64,000 nucleotides of DNA, taken from assembly GCA_040387555.1 (NCBI GenBank), contig JAZKDO010000005.1, positions 62,001 to 126,000 on the forward strand. The letters are read 5' to 3'. The notes under the pieces are model-generated. The model saw only the letters and a list, made by a program, of their open reading frames with translations. It ran no database searches and was not told the origin of the DNA. A program made the translations under genes and the position numbers. The stretch is from UBA4416 sp040387555 (GTDB lineage: Bacteria; Bacteroidota; Bacteroidia; B-17B0; Aurantibacillaceae). How positions within the stretch are numbered: the stretch's first letter is position 1; every line of letters starts with the position of its first letter. Shown here piece after piece: positions 53,906-61,306 of the stretch.

Positions 53906-54253
53906 TTATTCAGATGAAAGATTGATAGATAAATTCCCCGAATTGCTTTGTAAATCCTTTAAACTATAGGTTTTTGAGCTATATCCAATCTGAGAAAATT
54001 CGATTGTTGTATTGTTATTGGATGTAATTTCAAGGTAAACGAAAAAGTTACCATTAAGATCTGAGTAAATAGTTTTGCTGCAATCTGTACATTCAATTTT
54101 AACTCCTGCTAAACTCTCATTATTATTTAGGTCAGTAATCTTTCCACTTAATATAAGGGTTTTTGGATTATGTAGCTTAGGAGTTTCGCCGGCAAAGCCT
54201 AATACACACACGAAAAAACTTAAAACAATAATTATAATCAGTTCCTTTTTCAT
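53906..54253 (-). CDS. Small exported protein with a carboxypeptidase-regulatory-like domain
   Basis: 115 residues from MKKELIIII (ATG 54253; the upstream ATG at 54271 lacks support). Signal peptide ending FAGE, then one beta-sandwich domain (ILSGKITDLNNNESLAGVKIECTDCSKTIYSDLNGNFFVYL, IGYSSKTYSL) like the N-terminal domain of TonB receptors. Alone it cannot transport; a docking role is a guess. Confidence 0.7.
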   Translation of the reverse strand: MKKELIIIIVLSFFVCVLGFAGETPKLHNPKTLILSGKITDLNNNESLAGVKIECTDCSKTIYSDLNGNFFVYLEITSNNNTTIEFSQIGYSSKTYSLKDLQSNSGNLSINLSSE

Positions 54254-54332
54254 GTTACAAATTAAGTACATGAAGTTTAAGTTAAAATAAGGCTAATGTT
54301 ACGAGATTGTTAAATATAAAAGGCAACGCACT

Positions 54333-54737
54333 TTATACAACCTTATTATTTTTTATTTTCAATAAGCTGGTATTTAAAATAACAACGCAGTTTATCCCTA
54401 ATTGTGCTGTTTCTGTAATTTTCTTTTCGGGATATTGGTATTTTAGTTCTTTGTTTATGGTTTTATATAATTCTGTAAAGAGTTCAATATCTTTAATCGC
54501 TTTTTTAGATAACTTGTTTTTTATGGCCGGATTAAAATCAATTTCTTTTTTAATATGAGTAATGAGTTCGGTTGTCTTTATTCGGGGTTCAATGATCTGA
54601 TGATTTAAATCATCTCTTACAATTTGCTTGATTGCTTTATTGATAAGTATATATGATAAATTAAGTGATTCTATGAAATAACTGGTGTCAAATGCTTTTT
54701 TATTCCGATCAATTATATGCTTAATCATTGTGGCCAT
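54333..54737 (-). CDS. Hypothetical helical protein
   Basis: 134 residues, cytoplasmic, wholly helical in appearance (SYFIESLNLSYILINKAIKQIV, IEPRIKTTELITHIKKEIDFN, DIELFTELYKTINKELKYQYP). It vaguely recalls HEPN-type folds but lacks a clear RxxxxH motif, so I make no call. It is divergent from the PhoB-like regulator (245-bp gap, with no convincing gene between). Confidence 0.55.
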   Translation of the reverse strand: MATMIKHIIDRNKKAFDTSYFIESLNLSYILINKAIKQIVRDDLNHQIIEPRIKTTELITHIKKEIDFNPAIKNKLSKKAIKDIELFTELYKTINKELKYQYPEKKITETAQLGINCVVILNTSLLKIKNNKVV

Positions 54738-54982
54738 AATTTAATTTATAGTAATACGAAACTAATGAACACTATGTAAACTTATTATTAAATATGACAT
54801 TGTATGTGGAAATATGTAAATGTTTATTCAAATAAGCTTAATTTAAATCCTGAATTTATATTATTTATCCACAATCAATATTACGGTAGTATTAACGAAT
54901 TTGGTAAAATCGAACCATTTATTAATATTTATTTAACTTTAATGCCAATGTTTAAGGTTAAATTTGTCCCGATTAAAAACAT

Positions 54983-55669
54983 ATGAGTACTGAAAATAAT
55001 TTATATAAAATTTTACTAGTTGATGATGAGCAGGATATTCTTGATTTTTTGAGTTATAATTTAAAAAAAGAAGGTTTCCAGGTATATACCGCACTTAACG
55101 GAAAAGATGCTATTCAAATCGCAAAAAAAGAAGTGCCGCACTTAATTATTCTTGACGTGATGATGCCTGAAATGGATGGGATAGATACATGCAGGGAGAT
55201 TCGAGATACAACTGGTTTAAAAGATGTTATGATTGCTTTTTTAAGCGCACGTAATGAAGATTATTCTCAAATTGCTGGCTTTGAGGTAGGAGCTGATGAT
55301 TATATTACAAAACCTATTAAACCAAGAGTGTTTATTAGCCGTGTTAAAGCTTTATTAAGAAGGTACGCACCTGAACAAAAAACAACTGAACTTAATTTAG
55401 GCGGCATAAAAATTGACAAAGAAAAGTATAGTGTATTTAAAGACGGAATTGAAATTCCTTTTCCTAAAAAAGAATTTAAACTTTTATCACTTTTAGCGAG
55501 CAAGCCCGGTAAAGTTTTTACGCGTGAGTTTATATTGGAACAGGTTTGGGGGGATGAAGTAGTTGTTGGTGATAGAACCATCGATGTTCACATCAGAAAG
55601 TTAAGAGAGAAATTAGGAGATGATTTTATAAAAACGATTAAAGGAATTGGATATAAATTTGAATTCTAA
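54983..55669 (+). CDS. PhoB/OmpR-family response regulator, canonical receiver
   Basis: 228 residues. Acidic pocket D14-D15-E16 (LLVDDEQD), phosphoacceptor Asp58 in IILDVMMPEMDG, and the conserved Lys in TKPIKP. The C-terminal winged helix is intact (FPKKEFKLLSLLASKPGKVFTREFILEQVWG, RTIDVHIRKLREKLGDDFIKTIKGIGYKFEF). Unlike the regulator at 46597 it should respond to phosphorylation. No histidine kinase gene is adjacent, so it is an orphan here. Confidence 0.93.
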   Translation: MSTENNLYKILLVDDEQDILDFLSYNLKKEGFQVYTALNGKDAIQIAKKEVPHLIILDVMMPEMDGIDTCREIRDTTGLKDVMIAFLSARNEDYSQIAGFEVGADDYITKPIKPRVFISRVKALLRRYAPEQKTTELNLGGIKIDKEKYSVFKDGIEIPFPKKEFKLLSLLASKPGKVFTREFILEQVWGDEVVVGDRTIDVHIRKLREKLGDDFIKTIKGIGYKFEF

Positions 55670-55695
55670 TAGCGACAAGAGTCGCTATTTTTTTT
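55668..55695. terminator. Bidirectional terminator
   Basis: The perfect 9-bp stem AATAGCGAC / GTCGCTATT with a 4-nt loop and T-run overlaps both convergent stop regions. Confidence 0.85.
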
Positions 55696-56695
55696 GTTCA
55701 TTATACGCTTTAATATAATCCGGCCAAGGGATTGTTTTATGTTTATCCTCCGCATAATATTTTAAGATGGGCAATAATGTTTTTGGAGTTAAAAACATAG
55801 TTAAGGCATCGAGCGTATTTTGTTTGTCATCTAATACTGCAATTGATGGAAATTGTAATCTGTTATTAGTTACCTTTAAAGCAAATGTGTTTAAAGGATA
55901 ACCATTTAAAACTGTTTTAAAACATTTTTCTCCTTTAAACATAATTGTATCGTTGCTCTCTGCATCAAAATTAATGAGGTAATAATGCTTATTGATATAG
56001 TTTGAAATACTTGTATCTTTTATTGTGGTCGCATTTTGAACCTTGCATGAATTACAAAAACCGGCAAAAATATTCACCAGTATTTTTTTGGGATTCTTTT
56101 TTTGTAATTTTTCAATCTCTTTTAAACTGTAAAATTTCAAAGCGCCTTTTGTAAAGGCCGTATCATAAAATGTATGATTAAATTGAGCTGAAAAATCGTC
56201 ATACGAAGCTGATTTATAAACGTTTTCAACAGTAAAAACCAATAGTGGTTCTAATTTTTTTTCCTCCAAAAATCCTTGTGATAATAAATTATATTCAAAA
56301 TTATTTGATACAAAAATGGTTGATGGATAACTTAAGCTATTTCCTAAAAATTTGATTGCTAATTCATGAGGCGTTTTGGGAGCAGGGGATGTTGGTTTGT
56401 AAATTTTGCCATTATACTCAATAGTATCTTTTGTTTCAGCATTGAATTTAATGGGGTAATAAAACTGATTAATATAACCTGCAATATTAGGATTGGAATA
56501 CGTGGTTTTCATCATGTGCTTACACCATCCGCACCAGTCTGTATAAATATCAATTAAAAAAGGTTTGGGCTGTGTTTTGTTCAGTTCCTGAGCTTCTTTG
56601 ATGGTAAGCCATTTTACTAAACCTTCTTCCGATTGGGAAAATGTTTGGAAACTTATAAGTATAAATAATAGGAAGATGCCTTTTAACCTTTTCAT
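55685..56695 (-). CDS. Exported protein with two thioredoxin-fold domains
   Basis: 336 residues with a signal peptide (ending FQTFSQ). Two related domains: first (~25-150) with active site WCGWC (54-58), second (~180-330) with FCNSC (Cys214/Cys217). Each is followed by a similar block (NQFYYPIKFNAETKDTIEYNGK / NKHYYLINFDAESNDTIMFKGE), showing an internal duplication. Probably a periplasmic dithiol-disulphide enzyme of the DUF255/thioredoxin_7 type. The substrate is unknown. Confidence 0.85.
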   Translation of the reverse strand: MKRLKGIFLLFILISFQTFSQSEEGLVKWLTIKEAQELNKTQPKPFLIDIYTDWCGWCKHMMKTTYSNPNIAGYINQFYYPIKFNAETKDTIEYNGKIYKPTSPAPKTPHELAIKFLGNSLSYPSTIFVSNNFEYNLLSQGFLEEKKLEPLLVFTVENVYKSASYDDFSAQFNHTFYDTAFTKGALKFYSLKEIEKLQKKNPKKILVNIFAGFCNSCKVQNATTIKDTSISNYINKHYYLINFDAESNDTIMFKGEKCFKTVLNGYPLNTFALKVTNNRLQFPSIAVLDDKQNTLDALTMFLTPKTLLPILKYYAEDKHKTIPWPDYIKAYNEQKK

Positions 56696-56750
56696 AATAC
56701 AAAAATCGAATTTTTTTTGTAGTTTTGATTATAAATTTTAAAAAAATAAT

Positions 56751-57704
56751 ATGATAAAAAATCTACTTTCTGCGCTTGTATTGGTATCTGCCTCTTTAAT
56801 GGTGCAAGCCCAAACTATTACAGCAACCTATAGTTTTGCTGCAACAACTTCTGTTACCGGCACAACAGATCCTACTCCTCCTCCAACTGCCACTGGTGTA
56901 ACTTTTGGTAGTTTTACTGCTGTTGGAACAAGTACGGCAAATGGGTCAACTGGAAGATTTTCTTTTAATGGATGGCCAATAGCAACTTTATCCGGATCTA
57001 CTTCTGCAACAAGTTATTCGGCGATGGGTGGCTCTATTGACCTGGGAAAATATTATGAAGTATCGATATCACCTACTTCAGGATTTGCAGTAACATTAGA
57101 TAGCATCACCTTTTTATCAAGAAGAACAGGTACTGGTCCAAGAAGTTTTTCGGTTAGATCGAGTGCTGATTCATATTCTAATAATTTGTTAGCTTCTGTT
57201 CCGCCAAGTACTTTGCTTTCTATAGCGGGAACAAATGAATTCTTTTATACAGTGGATGCTGCGACTTCTTCAGCATATAATTCAGGTAATAAGATTACAA
57301 CGAGCAATGCTGCTTTTACAGGTTTTACAAACCCAATAACATTCAGGTTTTATGCATGGAATGCAGAAGCTGCAGCAGGTAATTTTGGAATTGATGATGT
57401 TACTTTTTATGGTTCTGTTGCATTATCAACGCGCATTGGAAATTTGAATTATAATTTGAATTCAAACTTTAATGTGTATCCTGTTCCTAGTCATGATGGT
57501 ATTTTATTTATTGAAAGCAAAAATATGCAGGATGTAAATAAGATTGAGGTTTTAGATATCTTAGGAAACATCGTATTATCAAACACATCTAAAACTGAAA
57601 CAAAAGTGAAGTTGAACTTAGCAGATATGCCTAGCGGAAATTATTTTGTGAGAGTGTATTCTGGAAATGTTGTTTCTACAAAGAAAATTGTAGTTATTAA
57701 ATAG
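56751..57704 (+). CDS. T9SS-secreted protein
   Basis: 317 residues. Signal peptide ending LMVQAQ, a Ser/Thr/Gly-rich beta-domain with the anchor-like motif ATYSFAATTSVTGTTDPTPP and NEFFYTVDAATSSAYNSGNK, then a type A sorting domain (FNVYPVPSHDGILFIESKNM, LADMPSGNYFVRVYSG, STKKIVVIK). It goes through T9SS to the surface or medium. A TAGTTTTG -7-like box lies 24 bp upstream (56720-56727). Confidence 0.85.
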   Translation: MIKNLLSALVLVSASLMVQAQTITATYSFAATTSVTGTTDPTPPPTATGVTFGSFTAVGTSTANGSTGRFSFNGWPIATLSGSTSATSYSAMGGSIDLGKYYEVSISPTSGFAVTLDSITFLSRRTGTGPRSFSVRSSADSYSNNLLASVPPSTLLSIAGTNEFFYTVDAATSSAYNSGNKITTSNAAFTGFTNPITFRFYAWNAEAAAGNFGIDDVTFYGSVALSTRIGNLNYNLNSNFNVYPVPSHDGILFIESKNMQDVNKIEVLDILGNIVLSNTSKTETKVKLNLADMPSGNYFVRVYSGNVVSTKKIVVIK

Positions 57705-57723
57705 TAATTGTGCTTTTTAATAG

Positions 57724-57757
57724 AAAACGCCTTCCCGAAACGGAAGGCGTTTTTTTA
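57724..57757. terminator. Bidirectional terminator
   Basis: AAAACGCCTTCC / GGAAGGCGTTTT with a 6-nt loop and T7, between convergent genes. Confidence 0.92.
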
Positions 57758-58396
57758 TTCTTTAAAATTGATATGCTTTCCCCTGGTTCCATTAAGCCTG
57801 TACCAAAAGCTTTGTGTTTCAGTTATTGGTATGAAATTATTAATCTTATATTGATGATAATCGATAACTAACTCATTATGTGGTAATGTTTTTAGTGTAT
57901 CAAAAATAACTGGTAAATACTTCAAATCCTTCAATCGGCGTTTACCAAAACGATATGTCATTTTTGTTTGAAATGGATCAGTGCTTAATGCTATTTTTTG
58001 GTACCCTAATGATTTAGCGAGTTTATAACTGTACCAGATATTTTCTGTACTGTGTTGTGCTTTATCTTCAACAATAATATCTTCCGCAGGCACCCCGGAC
58101 TCGATGGCGTATAATTTCATAATTTGCGCTTCTATGTATGGTGAATAAACAGAACTACCGCTCATAATGATTTTTTTTGTGATGCCTTTTTTATATAAAT
58201 GAATGGCCCAGATAACCCTCATTTGCATAGTTCTATCCCAAGTAGGTTCCATGAATGGCACACCCGGCACAATCACGGCATCGTATTGTTTATTTGCTGA
58301 TAAAGCTCGATTAGTTAATTTTTGTGCGGATGGTTGAAACAAAACACAAGAACTTAAAAGAGACAGGCATAATAGTGATAGGAATAACTTGTGCAT
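57755..58396 (-). CDS. YdcF/SanA-family (DUF218) lipoprotein
   Basis: 213 residues from MHKLFLSLL (ATG 58396). A TATACCTG box precedes it, and the further upstream start at 58450 would extend into non-conserved sequence. Lipobox LSSC (Cys17), then the DUF218 domain: DAVIVPGVPFMEP, YKKGITKKIIMSGSS, DIIVEDKAQHSTENIWYSYKLAK, IALSTDPFQTKMTYRFGKRR. Shares its fold with the 22931 gene but is lipid-anchored. Confidence 0.82.
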   Translation of the reverse strand: MHKLFLSLLCLSLLSSCVLFQPSAQKLTNRALSANKQYDAVIVPGVPFMEPTWDRTMQMRVIWAIHLYKKGITKKIIMSGSSVYSPYIEAQIMKLYAIESGVPAEDIIVEDKAQHSTENIWYSYKLAKSLGYQKIALSTDPFQTKMTYRFGKRRLKDLKYLPVIFDTLKTLPHNELVIDYHQYKINNFIPITETQSFWYRLNGTRGKHINFKE

Positions 58397-58509
58397 TTGC
58401 AGGTATAATAATTTTCTCTCTAAGATAAGAGCATTAAAGCTAAATAACAATTTTGTTTAGTTTTTTGCTTAAAGATGCTATAAATTAGCACCTTAGAACC
58501 TATTCAGGA

Positions 58510-60417
58510 TTGACGCATAAACAGGATATTTATTTTTATTTAAAGAAGCATTGGGGGTACGATACATTTCGTTCATTGCAGGAAAAAATCATTGAATCAA
58601 TTCTTTCTGATAAGGATACACTCGCTTTATTACCAACCGGCGGTGGTAAATCGATTTGTTTTCAGATTCCGGGATTAGTGATAGGAGGAACATGTCTTGT
58701 AGTATCACCACTAATTGCTTTGATGAACGACCAAGTTCAAAACCTGAAGAATAAAGGGATCAGTGCAGTGGCGATCACATCTTCCATGAATGCCAAAGAA
58801 ATTGATATTGCTCTAAATAATGCGGCTTATGGCCATGTTCAGTTTTTGTATGTATCTCCGGAGAGAATAGAAAATGAAACATTCCGACAACGTTTGTCTT
58901 ATTTGCCCATTGGGTTAATTGCGGTTGATGAAGCACATTGTATATCACAGTGGGGTTATGATTTCAGACCCAGCTATTTAAAAATTGCTGAAATAAGGGA
59001 GTATTTTCCAACCGTAAATATTATTGCGGTAACAGCCAGTGCTACCAAAGAGGTGGTGGAAGACATCCAGTTGAAATTGAATTTTAAAAATCAATCTGTT
59101 TTCCGTCAATCGTTTGAAAGAAAGAACATTCGATATGTGGTGCAGATTGAAGAAAATAAATACGAGCGTTTATTAAAGATCATTCATAATGTTGGAGGTT
59201 CAGGAATTATTTATGTGAGGAACCGAAAAAAAACAGAGGAAATAAGCAAATGGTTAGTGCAAAATAAAATTCCGGCATCTTTCTATCATGCTGGAATAAG
59301 TGCAGCAGATAGAGCTGTGGTTCAGCAAAACTGGATTGATAATAAATCGCAGATCATAGTAGCAACTAATGCGTTTGGGATGGGAATTGATAAACCCGAT
59401 GTTCGTTTTGTAGTGCACCTTGATTTGCCTGAGAGTTTAGAAGCCTATTTTCAGGAAGCGGGCAGGGCAGGGCGAGATGAAAAACCTGCTTATGCTATAC
59501 TTTTGTGTAATAATTTTGATGTCATTTCACTAAAAGAACAATTTGAAGAAAAGACCCCGACGATCGATCAGATTAAACAATCGTATCAAGCTATTTTTAA
59601 TTTTTACCAGGTACCGGTTGAGAGTGGTGAAGGATTATCGGTTAGTTTTGATATCAATGAAGTGACACGTAATTATAATTTACGGCCCATTACATTATAT
59701 AATTCCATTAAATGTTTAGAGAAGGAAGGTTATTTTTCTTTTTTGGATAGTGGTTATGAGCCATCTAAGGTAATGATGGTGATGGGTAAGGATGATCTGT
59801 ATAATTTTCAGATCAAATTTCCAAAATATGAACCGTTAATTAAAGTATTATTGAGGAGTTATGGGGGATTGTATGAACAATACTCTCATATAAAAGAAAA
59901 AGATGTGGCTTATAGAGCCAAAATCTCTGAGCATGAATTATCATCACAACTTGAAAATTTGCATAAACAAGGTGTTATTTCCTTTATTCCTCAAACTGTT
60001 TTGCCGAAATTAATTTTTTTGCAGAATAGGATCAATCTTAAATTCGAACACATACGGTTGATCAATTATCCGGTATTAAAAGAAAAGGCTTTGACAAGAA
60101 TAAACTCTGTGATGAATTATGTAAATGAAAAACACATCTGTCGTAGTCGTTTATTATTGTCCTACTTCAATGAAACGGATTTTAACGATTGCCATTATTG
60201 CGATGTGTGTATTGAGAAGTATAAACGGGAGCTGGAAACTGACGAAGGCTTAATTAAAAATATAAAAATGGAACTTGGATTAGAAACCGTGAAGCTTCAG
60301 GATCTCATTCTAAAATTTCAAACGGTGAATACAAAACGCCTAAATCAAGTAATTAATAAAATGATTGATGACGATATCCTTTTATCAGATTCGGAAAAGA
60401 ATATCACTTTAAAATAG
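58510..60417 (+). CDS. recQ: ATP-dependent DNA helicase RecQ
   Basis: 635 residues from a TTG start (MTHKQDIYFYLKKHWG is the RecQ N-terminus). Walker A TGGGKS at 43-48, DEAH in VDEAHCISQW, motif V/VI ATNAFGMGIDKPDVRF and YFQEAGRAGRDE. The C-terminal zinc site is present (CRSRLLLSYF...DCHYCDVC) and the winged-helix part is there, but no HRDC domain is obvious. It unwinds DNA for repair. It is co-transcribed with the methyltransferase 4 bp downstream. Confidence 0.93.
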   Translation: MTHKQDIYFYLKKHWGYDTFRSLQEKIIESILSDKDTLALLPTGGGKSICFQIPGLVIGGTCLVVSPLIALMNDQVQNLKNKGISAVAITSSMNAKEIDIALNNAAYGHVQFLYVSPERIENETFRQRLSYLPIGLIAVDEAHCISQWGYDFRPSYLKIAEIREYFPTVNIIAVTASATKEVVEDIQLKLNFKNQSVFRQSFERKNIRYVVQIEENKYERLLKIIHNVGGSGIIYVRNRKKTEEISKWLVQNKIPASFYHAGISAADRAVVQQNWIDNKSQIIVATNAFGMGIDKPDVRFVVHLDLPESLEAYFQEAGRAGRDEKPAYAILLCNNFDVISLKEQFEEKTPTIDQIKQSYQAIFNFYQVPVESGEGLSVSFDINEVTRNYNLRPITLYNSIKCLEKEGYFSFLDSGYEPSKVMMVMGKDDLYNFQIKFPKYEPLIKVLLRSYGGLYEQYSHIKEKDVAYRAKISEHELSSQLENLHKQGVISFIPQTVLPKLIFLQNRINLKFEHIRLINYPVLKEKALTRINSVMNYVNEKHICRSRLLLSYFNETDFNDCHYCDVCIEKYKRELETDEGLIKNIKMELGLETVKLQDLILKFQTVNTKRLNQVINKMIDDDILLSDSEKNITLK

Positions 60418-60421
60418 AAAA

Positions 60422-61132
60422 ATGAAAACATACGGAACTTTATATTTATTACCGGTAAGTTTAGGGGAATGCAATTTAGAAGAGGTGCTTCCAAAAAAAA
60501 ATTTAGACTTAATAAAAACACTTATTTATTATATTGCGGAAAATGCAAAGGACGCCCGGGCTTTTTTAAAACAATGTGGGATTCCAGAAATCAGCAAAGC
60601 GGAAATTTCATTAATTAATCAGCATGCGAAAACAGAAGAATTGAATTCATTTTTAAAGCCATTATTGGAAGGCCATCCAATGGGTTTAATGAGTGATGCC
60701 GGTTGCCCGGGCATTGCTGATCCAGGTGCTGAAATTATAAAGCTAGCTCATCAAAAAGGGATTAAAGTAGTTCCTCTGGTTGGTCCAAGTTCAATTGTTT
60801 TATCAATTATGGCTAGTGGATTTAATGGACAGAATTTTGCTTTCACAGGATACTTGCCTATTAATAGTATTGAAAGATGTAAACGCATAAAAGAATTAGA
60901 ACAGCTATGTCAGAAACAAAGGCAGGCCCAGTTCTTTATTGAAACTCCTTACCGTAACGGAAGCGTATTTGAAGATCTGCTAAAAACGTTGCAACCTACT
61001 ACACAATTATTAGTAGCAACGCACATTACTTTAAGTGACGAAAGCATTCAAGTAAAACCAATTTCAGCTTGGAAAAAAATAAACGCACCGGATTTTTTCA
61101 AAAAGCCTACAGTTTTCGGTATTTATTTATAA
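60422..61132 (+). CDS. RsmI-like SAM-dependent (tetrapyrrole-methylase family) methyltransferase
   Basis: 236 residues. GTLYLLPVSLGE at the start, MGLMSDAGCPGIADPG, VVPLVGPSSIVLSIMASGFNGQNFAFTGYLP and FFIETPYRNGSVFEDLL place it in the RsmI-related branch of the family. RsmI methylates C1402 of 16S rRNA; this shorter relative may have another RNA target. It follows recQ in one operon. Confidence 0.85.
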   Translation: MKTYGTLYLLPVSLGECNLEEVLPKKNLDLIKTLIYYIAENAKDARAFLKQCGIPEISKAEISLINQHAKTEELNSFLKPLLEGHPMGLMSDAGCPGIADPGAEIIKLAHQKGIKVVPLVGPSSIVLSIMASGFNGQNFAFTGYLPINSIERCKRIKELEQLCQKQRQAQFFIETPYRNGSVFEDLLKTLQPTTQLLVATHITLSDESIQVKPISAWKKINAPDFFKKPTVFGIYL

Positions 61133-61306
61133 AATCTCAACAGTTTATTTTTACGTCTAAAGGCTGATTAATTTCGACTAAATCCGATTTAAATTAGACT
61201 AATATCGTTCTAAATTTATTTAGCTGAAAGTTATTAAAAATTTACTCAAAATTTTGTTTTCTCACATGGCTTCCATTACTTCATCGTAACTAAACATTGG
61301 AATGAA

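Noticed and set aside
54804..54986. 60-residue plus-strand ORF overlapping the PhoB-like start by ATGA
   Set aside because: Sequence is biased toward Tyr/Asn/Ile and looks random; no motif or upstream promoter. Coupling alone does not support it.
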